From the NCBI RefSeq assembly GCF_018283455.1, contig NZ_JAAMTH010000001.1, forward strand, positions 1,531,501 through 1,595,500: a stretch of DNA of 64,000 nucleotides, written 5' to 3'. This document shows positions 55,376-64,000 of the stretch, in pieces; the stretch's first letter is position 1, and each line of letters opens with the position of its first letter. The position numbers were made by a program, and so were the translations under genes. Origin of the DNA: Planococcus sp. MSAK28401. Lineage in GTDB: Bacteria; Bacillota; Bacilli; Bacillales_A; Planococcaceae. Below the pieces are notes generated by a model, which saw only the letters and a program-made list of their open reading frames with translations, had not been told where the DNA came from and made no database searches.

Positions 55376-56503
55376 TTACGCTTGTTGTTGTTCCAGTTCC
55401 TTTTGTTTTTTCTCTTCCGCTTGTTTGGCGAAGTATTCTTCAGCTAATTTATCGATCTCGATCTTCAATTCTTCGACCATGGTTTCTTCAGGCACTTTAC
55501 GGACTGTTTTCCCGTGCATGAACAAGAGGCCTTCACCGCGTGCGCCAGCGATGCCGATATCGGCTTCGCGTGCTTCACCCGGGCCGTTGACGGCACAGCC
55601 GAGAACAGCGACTTTAAGCGGTGCTTTGATGTGGGAGATGTATTCTTCCACTTCGTTCGCGATGGAAATCAAGTCGATCTCGATGCGTCCACAAGTCGGG
55701 CATGAGATGAGCGTCGCTGCGTTGGAAGACAAGCCGAAGACTTTCAATAGTTCACGAGCCACTTTGACTTCTTCGACAGGGTCTGCACTCAAGGAAACGC
55801 GGAGTGTATTGCCGATGCCTTTTGCAAGCAATGCCCCAAGCCCTGCAGAACTTTTCACGGTTCCGGAGAACAATGTGCCGGATTCCGTGATGCCGAGGTG
55901 GAGTGGGTAGTCGAATGCTTTCGACGCTTTTTCGTATGCTTCCACAGCAAGGCTCACGTCGGATGCTTTGAGCGAGACGATGATGTCATGGAAATCAAGG
56001 TCTTCCAGGATCTTGATATGGTGCAATGCTGATTCCACCATGCCGTCCGCTGTCGGATAGCCGTATTTCTCGAGGATTTTGCGTTCGAGCGAACCGGCGT
56101 TTACGCCGATGCGGATCGGGATGCCTTTCGCTTTCGCTGCATTGACGACCGCTTCAACTTTTTCGCGGCGGCCGATATTGCCTGGGTTGATGCGGATTTT
56201 ATCGGCACCTTGCTCGATGGCGATCAAAGCCAGTTTGTAGTCGAAATGAATATCGACAACGAGCGGGATATTGATGCGTTTCTTGATCTCGCCGATAGCA
56301 TAAGCTGCCCGCTCATCAGGACAAGCGACACGGACGACTTGGCATCCGGCTTCTTCGAGACGGAGAATCTCCGCTACCGTTGCTTCTACATCGTGTGTTT
56401 TCGTTGTCGCCATACTTTGTATGAATAGTTCATTGCTGCCGCCAATCGTTATATCGCCGACTTTGACGGGGCGTGTTTTTGAACGGTGAGTCATTTCGCT
56501 CAT
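55376..56503 (-). CDS. ispG: 4-hydroxy-3-methylbut-2-en-1-yl diphosphate synthase
   Basis: Penultimate step of the MEP pathway, converting MEcPP to HMBPP with a [4Fe-4S] cluster. The cluster cysteines are in SCPTCGR and [12 protein letters not shown]. The TIM-barrel N-terminus ([23 protein letters not shown]) is typical. The C-terminal tail is Gln/Lys/Glu-rich. AAAGGAGAGA precedes the ATG at 56503; a second ATG three codons later is also possible. Together with ispH it supplies the last two steps. Confidence 0.96.
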   Translation of the reverse strand: MSEMTHRSKTRPVKVGDITIGGSNELFIQSMATTKTHDVEATVAEILRLEEAGCQVVRVACPDERAAYAIGEIKKRINIPLVVDIHFDYKLALIAIEQGADKIRINPGNIGRREKVEAVVNAAKAKGIPIRIGVNAGSLERKILEKYGYPTADGMVESALHHIKILEDLDFHDIIVSLKASDVSLAVEAYEKASKAFDYPLHLGITESGTLFSGTVKSSAGLGALLAKGIGNTLRVSLSADPVEEVKVARELLKVFGLSSNAATLISCPTCGRIEIDLISIANEVEEYISHIKAPLKVAVLGCAVNGPGEAREADIGIAGARGEGLLFMHGKTVRKVPEETMVEELKIEIDKLAEEYFAKQAEEKKQKELEQQQA

Positions 56504-56679
56504 GTTAAAAATCTCTCCTTTTTGTGAGTTTCCGGTAAACCGGACGATTACTCAGCTTACCCTTGCACAAAATTTATGTGTGGGTCTATTTCTCTTGCCT
56601 ATAGCCATTTTAGCAGTGTCTCGTTTGAAAAGACAAGAAAGACGGCTGTTCCTTACAGATTCTTTACAGCTTTGCAATA

Positions 56680-57195
56680 TTAGCTCGGTTTTTTTGCTGG
56701 AGGGGCTTTCGGGTAGAAACGCGCTGCACTATATAGAAGGAACAGTGTCCATAAACTCGTTAACAGCGAAACCCATAGGCTATTGACCCAAAAGCTCGCC
56801 ACATACGCAGCGATAGTCGGCACCGTAACGGCGAGTGCCGCTGTGCGCCACATATGCCGGTATTCCCCGCGCCGCTTGAGCCAGGCGAGAAAGCCATAGC
56901 CGAATGCCGCAAACACGCTGATTTTGATAAAATGATAAAGTGTCGTTGAAACGAACAAAAAAACGAGCGCAAACGGGTAAAGCAGCCATTCGATTTCTTC
57001 TATGAATTGCAGCAGGCCTTCTAGTTCCGATGAGCTTGAGCCGATGCCAAGCACGAACTCAGCGAAAGAGATAAGCGAAAGCAGGGCGATAAACCAGAAA
57101 ACGAATTTCATGATGCGGCCGATTGGCATAATGCGGACCGCTGCCCTTTTTTTCGGTTCCATAAAGCTTGCTTTCAATAGTTGGTAGAGATTCAC
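56680..57195 (-). CDS. DUF1189-like integral membrane protein
   Basis: A 171-residue membrane protein with a cytoplasmic, basic N-terminus (QLLKASFMEPKKRAAVRIMPIG), then four or five hydrophobic helices (about residues 28-50, 68-90, 90-105, 115-135, 138-160) and a basic proline-rich tail. The layout and the position downstream of ispG suggest a DUF1189/YqgB-like protein, but I cannot confirm the family from motifs. AAGGAAG precedes the ATG. No function is proposed. Confidence 0.6.
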   Translation of the reverse strand: MNLYQLLKASFMEPKKRAAVRIMPIGRIMKFVFWFIALLSLISFAEFVLGIGSSSSELEGLLQFIEEIEWLLYPFALVFLFVSTTLYHFIKISVFAAFGYGFLAWLKRRGEYRHMWRTAALAVTVPTIAAYVASFWVNSLWVSLLTSLWTLFLLYSAARFYPKAPPAKKPS

Positions 57196-57364
57196 AGCAA
57201 TCTTCCTTTCCGTGTGTAGTGTAATATTATCATGACTGAAACGGAAAAAATCGGCTTATGTTACGGGTTTGTAAATTTTCACTAAAGGTATTTACATTTA
57301 CTTAGCGAAGTCTTCATAATAGGTGAGGTGTGATTACGTTATATTTAGGAGTTGAATGTGAATC

Positions 57365-58996
57365 GTGGAAATGAATTGGCAGGAATTGCTGTTTACCTTC
57401 TTTGGGGGACTCGGTATTTTCCTATTCTCAATCAAGTATATGGGTGACGCTTTGCAGAAAGCTGCGGGCGATAAACTGCGGGACATTTTGGACCGTTTTA
57501 CGACCAATCCGTTCATGGGTGTCTTGGTCGGTATCGTAGTAACGATTCTGATCCAGTCGAGCTCAGGGACGACTGTTATCGTCGTTGGCCTTGTAAGCGC
57601 AGGCTTCATGACGCTGAGACAAGCAATCGGCGTCATCATGGGTGCGAATATCGGAACGACCGTAACAGCATTCATCATCGGCCTGGACGTCGGTGCCTAC
57701 GCATTGCCAATCATGGCGGTTGGTGCATTCTTGATTTTCTTCATCAAGAAAAATCAAATCCAAAATATCGGTCAAGTCATTTTCGGTTTTGGTGGATTGT
57801 TCTTCGGGATGGAAACGATGAGCGGGGCAATGAAGCCGCTGCGTGAATTGCCGGCTTTCATCGACATGACGGTCAATTTGAGTGAATTCCCGATTCTCGG
57901 CGTCGCAGCCGGAACAATCTTCACTTTCATCGTCCAAAGCTCCAGCGGGACGATCGCCATCCTCCAAGGTCTCTATGCAGAGAACTTAGTTACGCTTGAT
58001 GCCGCATTGCCGGTTCTATTCGGTGACAATATCGGGACGACCGTGACAGCTGTGCTCGCTGCACTCGGTACATCCATTGCCGCGCGCCGTGCAGCAGCTG
58101 TCCATGTCTTGTTCAACGTCATCGGTTCCATTATTTTCCTTATCTTGCTCGTGCCGTTTACAGCATATGTCGAATGGATTACCGGCGTTTTGAATCTGGA
58201 AGCGAAAATGCAGATTGCTTTTGCGCACGGAACGTTTAACATTGTAAACACCCTGATCCAATTCCCGTTAATTGGCGCTTGGGCATATCTTGTGACAAAA
58301 GTGATCCCTGGCGACGAAGTGCTGATCGAATTCAAGCCGAAGCACCTGGACTTGAATTTCATCGAGCAATCGCCATCAATCGCTCTTGGCCAAGCGAAAG
58401 AAGAAGTCTTGCGCATGGGTAAATATTCTGTGCAAGGATTGGAAGAAACGTATGAATATTTGAAAACGAAAAGCAAAAAAAATGCTGAAATGGGCTACCA
58501 ACTGGAAGATGCCATCAATAACCTGGATGGTAAAATCACCGATTACTTGGTGCTCATTTCTGCAGAGTCGATTTCAGCGGCAGATTCCACCCGCCACACG
58601 ATGCTGATGGAAACGGTCCGTGATATTGAACGGATCGGCGACCATTTCGAGAACATCATCGAATTGATCGATTACCAGGAAGCCAATAAGGTGAAATTGA
58701 CCGGCGAAGCGATGGAAGACTTGGACGAAATGTTCACATTGACCATTGCCACGGTTTCGAAATCACTGGATGCACTCGACACGACAAGCCACGAGCTAGC
58801 GCGTGAAGTGGCAGAGCAGGAAGACCTGATCGACAAAATGGAACGCAAATTCCGTAAGAAACATATCCTTCGCCTAAACGAAGGCGCATGTTCCGCACAA
58901 GCGGGAATCGTCTTTGTCGATATCGTCAGCAACTTGGAGCGGATCGGCGATCACTCCGTCAATATCGCGGAAGCCATTCTCGGCAACCGCACTTGA
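57365..58996 (+). CDS. Na+/phosphate cotransporter with C-terminal PhoU-like domain
   Basis: A 543-residue NptA/PNaS-family transporter. Two inverted Na/Pi cotransport repeats carry the QSSSGT motif twice (ILIQSSSGTTVIVVGL and FIVQSSSGTIAIL), each followed by GANIGTTVTA or GDNIGTTVTA. The C-terminal third (about 350-540) is a PhoU-like helical domain with RDIERIGDHFENI and SNLERIGDHSVNIAEAI. B. subtilis YqeW lacks this second domain; E. coli YjbB has it. The start is GTG at 57365, with AGGAG 14 nt upstream, an unusual distance; a TGA two codons upstream rules out an earlier start. Confidence 0.92.
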   Translation: MEMNWQELLFTFFGGLGIFLFSIKYMGDALQKAAGDKLRDILDRFTTNPFMGVLVGIVVTILIQSSSGTTVIVVGLVSAGFMTLRQAIGVIMGANIGTTVTAFIIGLDVGAYALPIMAVGAFLIFFIKKNQIQNIGQVIFGFGGLFFGMETMSGAMKPLRELPAFIDMTVNLSEFPILGVAAGTIFTFIVQSSSGTIAILQGLYAENLVTLDAALPVLFGDNIGTTVTAVLAALGTSIAARRAAAVHVLFNVIGSIIFLILLVPFTAYVEWITGVLNLEAKMQIAFAHGTFNIVNTLIQFPLIGAWAYLVTKVIPGDEVLIEFKPKHLDLNFIEQSPSIALGQAKEEVLRMGKYSVQGLEETYEYLKTKSKKNAEMGYQLEDAINNLDGKITDYLVLISAESISAADSTRHTMLMETVRDIERIGDHFENIIELIDYQEANKVKLTGEAMEDLDEMFTLTIATVSKSLDALDTTSHELAREVAEQEDLIDKMERKFRKKHILRLNEGACSAQAGIVFVDIVSNLERIGDHSVNIAEAILGNRT

Positions 58997-59001
58997 TCCA
59001 T

Positions 59002-59059
59002 ACTCCCTTTCATCCTTTACATTTTCTGAAATGTAGGGCACGATGAAAGGGAGTTTTTA
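59002..59059 (+). terminator. Terminator after the Na/Pi cotransporter gene
   Basis: ACTCCCTTTCATC pairs with GATGAAAGGGAGT and encloses a second hairpin (ACATTT with AAATGT); a T run follows. Confidence 0.85.
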
Positions 59060-59081
59060 TATCGGAAAAGGAGGGTTCGAG

Positions 59082-59564
59082 ATGCTCGAAATTGTCGGCT
59101 GGGTTTTTGTGCTTGTGTTTTTTGCCATCGGTTTCATCGGACTAGTGTACCCGGTCATCCCAGCGTCGCTGTTCATTTTCGGCGGATTTATCATTTATGG
59201 CCTGTTTTTCAGTTTTGCTGATTTGCCGTGGTGGTTCTGGCTCATCGAGATCTTATTTGTCCTACTGCTGTTCGGGGCAGACTTATTGGCCAATGCAGTT
59301 GGCGTGAAAAAATTCGGCGGTTCAAAAGCAGGTTTAGTGGGCAGTACGGTCGGATTGATCTTCGGCCCATTCATTATCCCGTTTGCCGGCATTCTCATCG
59401 GCCCGTTCCTCGGCGCCATCATTGCAGAGATGCTCGTCAACAAATCATCGATCAAAAAGTCGATCCGCTCGGGAATCGGCTCGGTGGTCGGTTTTATCAC
59501 CTCTGCATTGACCAAAGGCATCATACAGGCCGTGATGGTCGGCTTGTTCTTCTGGGTGATTTGA
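59082..59564 (+). CDS. yqgC: DUF456 domain membrane protein (YqgC-like)
   Basis: A 160-residue protein made almost entirely of membrane helices and glycine-rich segments: MLEIVGWVFVLVFFAIGFIGL, then VYPVIPASL and KFGGSKAGLVGSTVGLIFGP, the DUF456 signature. AAAGGAGGG precedes the ATG at 59082; the longer frame from 59043 starts inside the terminator. B. subtilis YqgC has the same length and also precedes sodA. The function is unknown. Confidence 0.88.
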   Translation: MLEIVGWVFVLVFFAIGFIGLVYPVIPASLFIFGGFIIYGLFFSFADLPWWFWLIEILFVLLLFGADLLANAVGVKKFGGSKAGLVGSTVGLIFGPFIIPFAGILIGPFLGAIIAEMLVNKSSIKKSIRSGIGSVVGFITSALTKGIIQAVMVGLFFWVI

Positions 59565-59681
59565 CTGCCTTCTCCGACTAAGGTCTGAAAAGTATATGCC
59601 AATATGCTTTATATTTGTATCGGTCTGAAAATTTTGATACGCTAACAAAGTAGAACAATAGACTCAAGGAGGAATTTAATC

Positions 59682-60290
59682 ATGGCATACGAACTACCGG
59701 AACTACCATACGCGTACGATGCGCTAGAACCGCACATCGACAAAGAAACAATGAACATTCACCACACGAAACACCACAACACGTACGTAACAAACGTAAA
59801 TGCGGCCTTGGAAGGTCATGACGATCTTTCTTCAAAATCAATCGAAGAATTGGTTTCTGACTTGAACGCAGTGCCGGAAGATATCCGCACAGCTGTCCGC
59901 AATAACGGCGGCGGCCACGCGAACCACTCGCTATTCTGGCAGCTTCTTTCCCCAAATGGCGGAGGACAGCCAACTGGCGCAGTAGCTGACGCAATCAACA
60001 GCAAATTCGGAAGCTTTGACGAGTTCAAAGAAAAATTCGAAGCTGCTGGCAAAACACGTTTCGGTTCTGGCTGGGCTTGGCTAGTCGTTTCCAACGGCGA
60101 GCTTGAAGTCACTTCAACACCAAACCAGGATTCTCCACTTTCTGAAGGCAAAACGCCGATTCTTGGAGTGGACGTTTGGGAACACGCATACTACTTGAAA
60201 TATCAGAACCGCCGCCCGGACTATTTGGCAGCATTTTGGAATGTTGTAAACTGGGATGAAGTTTCCGAGCGCTACGAAGCTGCTAAATAA
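59682..60290 (+). CDS. sodA: Superoxide dismutase (Mn/Fe)
   Basis: Converts superoxide to hydrogen peroxide and oxygen. The 202-residue protein has [24 protein letters not shown] with the first His ligand, then HANHSLFW and the Asp/His pair in [34 protein letters not shown] end (DVWEHAYY). The Gln/Gly pattern (NGGGHANH with GGGQP) suggests the Mn type. AAGGAGG precedes the ATG. Confidence 0.97.
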   Translation: MAYELPELPYAYDALEPHIDKETMNIHHTKHHNTYVTNVNAALEGHDDLSSKSIEELVSDLNAVPEDIRTAVRNNGGGHANHSLFWQLLSPNGGGQPTGAVADAINSKFGSFDEFKEKFEAAGKTRFGSGWAWLVVSNGELEVTSTPNQDSPLSEGKTPILGVDVWEHAYYLKYQNRRPDYLAAFWNVVNWDEVSERYEAAK

Positions 60291-60312
60291 TTGTTAAATA
60301 TTGAAACCTGGA

Positions 60313-60349
60313 CACACACTTTTTCGTCTGAAAAAGTGTGTGTTTTTTT
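60313..60349 (+). terminator. Intrinsic terminator after sodA
   Basis: A 13-bp stem (ACACACACTTTTT with its complement) around CGTCTG is followed by seven T. Confidence 0.95.
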
Positions 60350-60402
60350 ATGTCCGTGCTATACTAACAACTGGATATTTTTTTGAAAGGAGCTACGTGC
60401 TC

Positions 60403-62571
60403 ATGAAAACCCCTCAAAAACGTCGTGTTTCGCTGGCGAAGTCCAAACTCCAGTCCAATACGACCTTTCGGATGAACATTCTCTTTTTTGCTATTTTTCT
60501 GCTGTTTTCCATGCTCATCCTGCGCCTAGGGTATTTGCAAATCGTCAAAGGGGAAGATTATGCCCGTGCGATTGCCAGAACCGAGGAAGTGGCGGTCAAC
60601 ACCAGCGTGCCGCGTGGACGGATTTTTGATTCTGCCGGACGCTTGCAAGTCGATAACGAGCCTGTCAACAGCATCACGTATACGAAGATGCAGACGACTA
60701 AAAGCAGCGAAATGCTTGAAGTGGCTGAAGAGCTCGCCAAATTGATTGAAAAAGATACTGAAAAAGTGACCTTGCGCGACAAGCAGGACTTTTATATACA
60801 ATTGAATACGGAAAGCGCAACTGAAAAAGTGACAGCTGAAGAACGCGCTGCAATTGAAGCGGAAGACGTGCCCCAAAAGGAAAAGCAGCAAAAGCTCGAT
60901 GCCTTGGTCCGTGAGAAAATCACCGACCAAGAACTCAACAGCCTGACGGATGAACAATTGGAAGTTCTCGCAATTTACCGTGAAATGACTTCTGGCTATG
61001 CGTTGTCGCCGCAGATCATCAAAGGTGAAGGCGTCACCGATGAAGAATTCGCCATCGTATCAGAGCACTTGACGGATCCGAAACTGGAAGGCGTCAATAC
61101 GGTCACTGACTGGAAGCGCGTAAAAATGACCGATTTGACGATCCTCGGCAGTACGACGACGCCTGACCAAGGGATCCCGGCCAACCGCCTCGATTATTAT
61201 TTAAGCCGTGATTACTCCCGCAATGACCGTGTCGGCACAAGCTTCTTGGAACAACAATATGAAGATGTGCTGCAAGGCCAGAAATCGAGCGTCAAAAACG
61301 TCACCGACGGCCGCGGCCGCGTCATCGAGACAGTGCCGGTAGATGAGGGCGAACCTGGAAAAGATTTGGTCTTGACGATTGACAGCGAACTTCAATATGA
61401 GCTGGAAAAAATTGTGGAAGAAAAATTGCTTGCATTAAAAGCAGGGCCAAATTCACAGCTTGTCAAAGACGCGTACTTGGTCATGATGAATCCACAAACT
61501 GGGGATGTGCTGTCGATGGTCGGTAAACGCGTCGGCGAAGATGAAAACGGCAGACGCGTCGTCAACGACTATGCGTTTGGTACGTTTACGGCTGCCCATG
61601 AAATGGGATCAACCATCAAGGGCGCGACTTTGCTGACGGGATATGCACAAGACGCTGTCGAGATTGGCGAAGTGCAAATCGATGAACCATTGAAGTTTGC
61701 AGGCACAACCCAGAAAAACTCGATTTTCAATACGACACCATTCAATCGCATTCCGATGAATGATTTGATGGCGATTGAACGGTCGTCTAACGTTTATATG
61801 TTCAAAATTGCTATGGATATCGCCGGTAAGCAATATCAATACAACCGAGGATTGAGTGTCGACCCAGAAAGTTTTGCCTTGATGCGCAACTCCTATGCTC
61901 AGTTCGGCCTTGGTGTCGAGACCGGCATCGATTTGCCGAATGAAGGCACCGGCTATCTGGGTGGTGTCAGTCCGGGGACAAAGCTTTTGGACCTTGCAAT
62001 CGGCCAGTATGATACGTATACAACAATGCAATTGGCGCAATATATCTCCACTATCGCCAATGATGGTTACCGAGTGCAGCCGCATATCGTCAAGGAAATC
62101 CGCAAACCTTCTCCTGACGGCGAGACACTTGGGCCGATCGAGACCATCATCGAACCGAAAATCATGAACCGCGTCAATAATACGCAAGAAGAAATTGACC
62201 GTGTCAAAGAAGGTATGCGCAATGTGTATATCGGCAGCTCCGGATCGGCACGCGCGCAGTTCAGCGATACGCCTTATACTGCAGCCGGCAAGACCGGTAC
62301 AGCAGAAGCTTATTATTTTGAACGCGGTAATCCATTTCATAACACCGTGAACGTCAATATCGCACATGTCGGGTTCGCCCCTTATGAAAATCCGGAAATT
62401 GCATATGCCGTTGTCATTCCTTATGTGACGACTGATCCAACCAAGGTGCCAAAAACAAATAATGAAATTGCCCGTGCTGCAGCAGACAAGTATTTTGAGT
62501 TGAAAGCGCAGCGCAGCGAAGACGAAGCGAATGAAATCAAGCCGCCTTTTAGCGGAACACGAATTGAATAA
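60403..62571 (+). CDS. pbpA: Class B penicillin-binding protein (PbpA-type transpeptidase)
   Basis: A peptidoglycan transpeptidase of 722 residues. A short basic N-terminus and one membrane helix (about residues 24-46) anchor a dimerisation domain and the transpeptidase domain. Active-site motifs are STIK (catalytic Ser, in MGSTIKGATLL), SSN (in IERSSNVYM) and KTGT (in AGKTGTAEAYY). The ATG at 60403 lies 10 nt after AAAGGAG; the longer frame begins in the sodA terminator and is rejected. The sodA-pbpA-pstS order matches B. subtilis, with yqgE missing. Confidence 0.93.
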   Translation: MKTPQKRRVSLAKSKLQSNTTFRMNILFFAIFLLFSMLILRLGYLQIVKGEDYARAIARTEEVAVNTSVPRGRIFDSAGRLQVDNEPVNSITYTKMQTTKSSEMLEVAEELAKLIEKDTEKVTLRDKQDFYIQLNTESATEKVTAEERAAIEAEDVPQKEKQQKLDALVREKITDQELNSLTDEQLEVLAIYREMTSGYALSPQIIKGEGVTDEEFAIVSEHLTDPKLEGVNTVTDWKRVKMTDLTILGSTTTPDQGIPANRLDYYLSRDYSRNDRVGTSFLEQQYEDVLQGQKSSVKNVTDGRGRVIETVPVDEGEPGKDLVLTIDSELQYELEKIVEEKLLALKAGPNSQLVKDAYLVMMNPQTGDVLSMVGKRVGEDENGRRVVNDYAFGTFTAAHEMGSTIKGATLLTGYAQDAVEIGEVQIDEPLKFAGTTQKNSIFNTTPFNRIPMNDLMAIERSSNVYMFKIAMDIAGKQYQYNRGLSVDPESFALMRNSYAQFGLGVETGIDLPNEGTGYLGGVSPGTKLLDLAIGQYDTYTTMQLAQYISTIANDGYRVQPHIVKEIRKPSPDGETLGPIETIIEPKIMNRVNNTQEEIDRVKEGMRNVYIGSSGSARAQFSDTPYTAAGKTGTAEAYYFERGNPFHNTVNVNIAHVGFAPYENPEIAYAVVIPYVTTDPTKVPKTNNEIARAAADKYFELKAQRSEDEANEIKPPFSGTRIE

Positions 62572-62596
62572 ACAAGCCTTCTATCTAGATGAAATA

Positions 62597-62643
62597 AACC
62601 GCCCAACCAAAGTCCTGAAACGGACGCTGGTTGGGCGGTTTTT
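62597..62643 (+). terminator. Intrinsic terminator after pbpA
   Basis: AAACCGCCCAACCA and GTCC pair with GGAC and TGGTTGGGCGGTTT, ending in a T tract. Confidence 0.93.
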
Positions 62644-62668
62644 ATTTTTTTCAATAAGACTTTCGTCA

Positions 62669-62707
62669 TTTACAATTTCTTAACAATGGCTTCATATGTC
62701 CTCAACA
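62669..62707 (+). promoter_or_regulatory. Pho box (PhoP-binding direct repeats)
   Basis: Four hexamers at exact 11-bp spacing: TTTACA (62669), TTAACA (62680), TTCATA (62691) and TCAACA (62702), matching the TTAACA direct-repeat consensus for PhoP. A TATAGT -10-like box lies 9 bp downstream (62717-62722), the usual layout for PhoP-activated pst promoters. Confidence 0.85.
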
Positions 62708-62764
62708 ATAGAATCGTATAGTTGGTCTTGTAAACAACAAACCATATTAGGGGGAAACATTAAA

Positions 62765-63721
62765 ATGAGAAACTGGAAGTTCGCTATGGCATCAACAATT
62801 CTTGGAACGGCATTTCTACTTGGCGCATGTGGCAGCACGGAAGAAACTGCAACAGGCAGCGAAACGGCTGATTCCTCATCAGACGAAGCAGTACTGGAAG
62901 GTTCGGTCACTGGTGATGGATCATCTACAGTCGCGCCAATCCTTGAAGGCATTGTTGAAGAATACGCAGCAGTTCAACCTGAAGTCCAAGTAACGGTCGG
63001 TGTTTCCGGTACGGGCGGTGGATTCGAAAAATTCATCCAAGGTGAAACAGCTTTCTCGAATGCTTCTCGACCAATTAAAGAAGAAGAGGCGGCTGCTCTA
63101 GAAGAAGCAGGCATCGAATACACAGAATTCCTTCTTGCTTATGACGGGCTATCGGTAGTCGTCAACCAGGAAAACGACTGGGTGGAAGATTTGACGGTGG
63201 AAGACTTGAAAAAACTTTGGGTAGAAGATGGCAGCACAAAAATGTGGTCAGACATCAATCCGGAATGGCCGGATGAAGAAGTCGTATTTTATGCGCCAGG
63301 AACAGCTTCTGGAACATACGATTATTTCAATGAAGTCATCCTCGAAGAAGAAGACATCGTCGAATCAGCGACATTGTCTGAAGACGACAACACGCTTGTT
63401 CAAGGAATTCAAGGAGATCCAAATGCAATCGGATTCTTCGGCTATGCTTACTACATTGCGAACCAAGATACATTGAAAGTCGTAACTATTGATGGCGTCG
63501 AGCCAAACCCGGAAACAATTGAATCCGGTGACTATTCGCCACTATCACGCCCGCTCTTCACTTACGCCAACAATGCGAAAATTGCTGAAGATGAAGCGGC
63601 ATACGATTTCATGCAGTTCACTTTAGAGAATGCAGGGCAAATGGCTGAAGCTGTCGGATACGTGCCATTGGCAGAAGAGGATTACGAGCAAGGCTTGGCA
63701 GATCTTGAGGCGTTGAAATAA
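62765..63721 (+). CDS. pstS: Phosphate ABC transporter substrate-binding lipoprotein PstS
   Basis: Captures phosphate outside the cell. The lipoprotein signal peptide ends in the lipobox LGACG (Cys20), then an acidic, Ser/Thr-rich linker. The phosphate-binding motifs are [23 protein letters not shown] and [12 protein letters not shown]. The ATG at 62765 has AGGGGG upstream and gives 318 residues; an in-frame extension to 62696 overlaps the Pho box and is rejected. It is the first gene of the pst operon. Confidence 0.95.
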   Translation: MRNWKFAMASTILGTAFLLGACGSTEETATGSETADSSSDEAVLEGSVTGDGSSTVAPILEGIVEEYAAVQPEVQVTVGVSGTGGGFEKFIQGETAFSNASRPIKEEEAAALEEAGIEYTEFLLAYDGLSVVVNQENDWVEDLTVEDLKKLWVEDGSTKMWSDINPEWPDEEVVFYAPGTASGTYDYFNEVILEEEDIVESATLSEDDNTLVQGIQGDPNAIGFFGYAYYIANQDTLKVVTIDGVEPNPETIESGDYSPLSRPLFTYANNAKIAEDEAAYDFMQFTLENAGQMAEAVGYVPLAEEDYEQGLADLEALK

Positions 63722-63744
63722 ATCAAGTTGCAAGTTCAGTCTTA

Positions 63745-63770
63745 GGGTGAGCAGCTGCTGCTCGCCTTTT
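63745..63770 (+). terminator. Attenuator-like hairpin between pstS and pstC
   Basis: GGTGAGCAGC pairs with GCTGCTCGCC-type complement and is followed by only four T. It may let PstS be made in excess over the permease. Confidence 0.5.
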
Positions 63771-63792
63771 GCGGTTGAAAGGGGATTCTATT

Positions 63793-64000
63793 ATGCGGAC
63801 ATCGGTTCAGGAACTGATCGCAAAGTCGAAAGATAAGAAAAGCAAAAAAATTATTGAGAAACTCATCCCGATCCTATTGTTTTTGATCGCTTCTGTTTCG
63901 GTTTTGACAACCATCGGGATTGTCCTGACATTAATCATTGAAACCATTACCTTCTTTACAAGAGTACCACTGTCTGACTTCATCCTTGGCACGACTTGGC
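63793..64000 (+). CDS. pstC: Phosphate ABC transporter permease PstC, N-terminal part
   Basis: The first 69 codons of the gene; it continues past the window. MRTSVQELIAKSKDKKSKK is followed by a membrane helix (IPILLFLIASVSVLTTIGIVL) and the stretch ETITFFTRVPLSDFILGT, which matches the start of Bacillales PstC. AAGGGGATT precedes the ATG. It is the second gene of the pst operon. Confidence 0.9.
   Translation, partial: MRTSVQELIAKSKDKKSKKIIEKLIPILLFLIASVSVLTTIGIVLTLIIETITFFTRVPLSDFILGTTW

Noticed and set aside
57237..57262. TGAAAC upstream of the Na/Pi cotransporter gene
   Set aside because: The expected -10 position reads TGTT, so it is not a SigW promoter.

Overview
The window reads as the chromosome of a low-to-mid GC Bacillota of the family Planococcaceae (Planococcus / Planomicrobium-like). 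Gene order follows the Bacillus subtilis yrrM-greA and yqeG-pstS region almost gene for gene, and the proteins are Bacillales-type throughout. The sporulation genes that B. subtilis carries here are missing: no gpr-spoIIP between rpsT and lepA, and no yqfC-yqfD before phoH. That fits a non-sporulating coccus. No rRNA, tRNA or CRISPR was seen. The assignment is inference from synteny.

Layout: 1-3.3 kb holds trmR (3' part), udk, greA, a yrrS-like gene and mtnN. 3.3-4.7 kb holds a divergent phosphatidylethanolamine pair, pssA and psd, around a repeated TTGTCGA/TCGACAA motif. 4.8-9.7 kb is a tightly coupled cluster: yqeG, yqeH, aroE, yqeI, nadD, yqeK, rsfS, yqeM. 9.8-13.4 kb is the comEA-comEB-comEC DNA-uptake operon, then yqzM, holA and rpsT. 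15.3-27 kb holds lepA, hemW and the CIRCE-controlled heat-shock operon hrcA-grpE-dnaK-dnaJ-prmA-rsmE-mtaB with deoC. 27-30.4 kb has rpsU and a SigW-type nfeD-floA operon. 30.6-36.9 kb holds phoH, pgpH, ybeY, dgkA, cdd, era and recO. 36.9-40 kb holds glyQS behind a T-box, then ccpN and a PPDK regulatory protein. 40.2-47 kb holds dnaG, sigA, an acyl-CoA dehydrogenase with a cre site, cytochrome c550, trmK and the Nif3-like yqfO.

47.05-49.05 kb is the only clearly mobile region. A 1,664-bp IS1182-family element lies exactly between two identical 32-bp copies of an intrinsic terminator. A 239-bp MITE-like element follows, and then a third, slightly diverged terminator copy. Both insertions appear to have targeted and duplicated the terminator shared by convergent yqfO and ispH, so each gene still ends in one. 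The transposase is split by a -1 frameshift at an in-phase A_AAA_AAG heptamer followed by a stem-loop.

49-64 kb holds ispH, cshB and nfo; a zinc-uptake operon with its regulator behind a Zur-type site (zurA-zurM-zur); ispG with a HAD nucleotidase; a DUF1189-like protein; a Na/Pi cotransporter with a PhoU-like domain; a DUF456 protein; sodA; a class B PBP; and pstS-pstC behind a four-repeat Pho box. Most of the window is conserved housekeeping. The new-looking content is in the terminator-targeting insertions, the frameshift signal, non-canonical starts in the competence operon, and several operator predictions.
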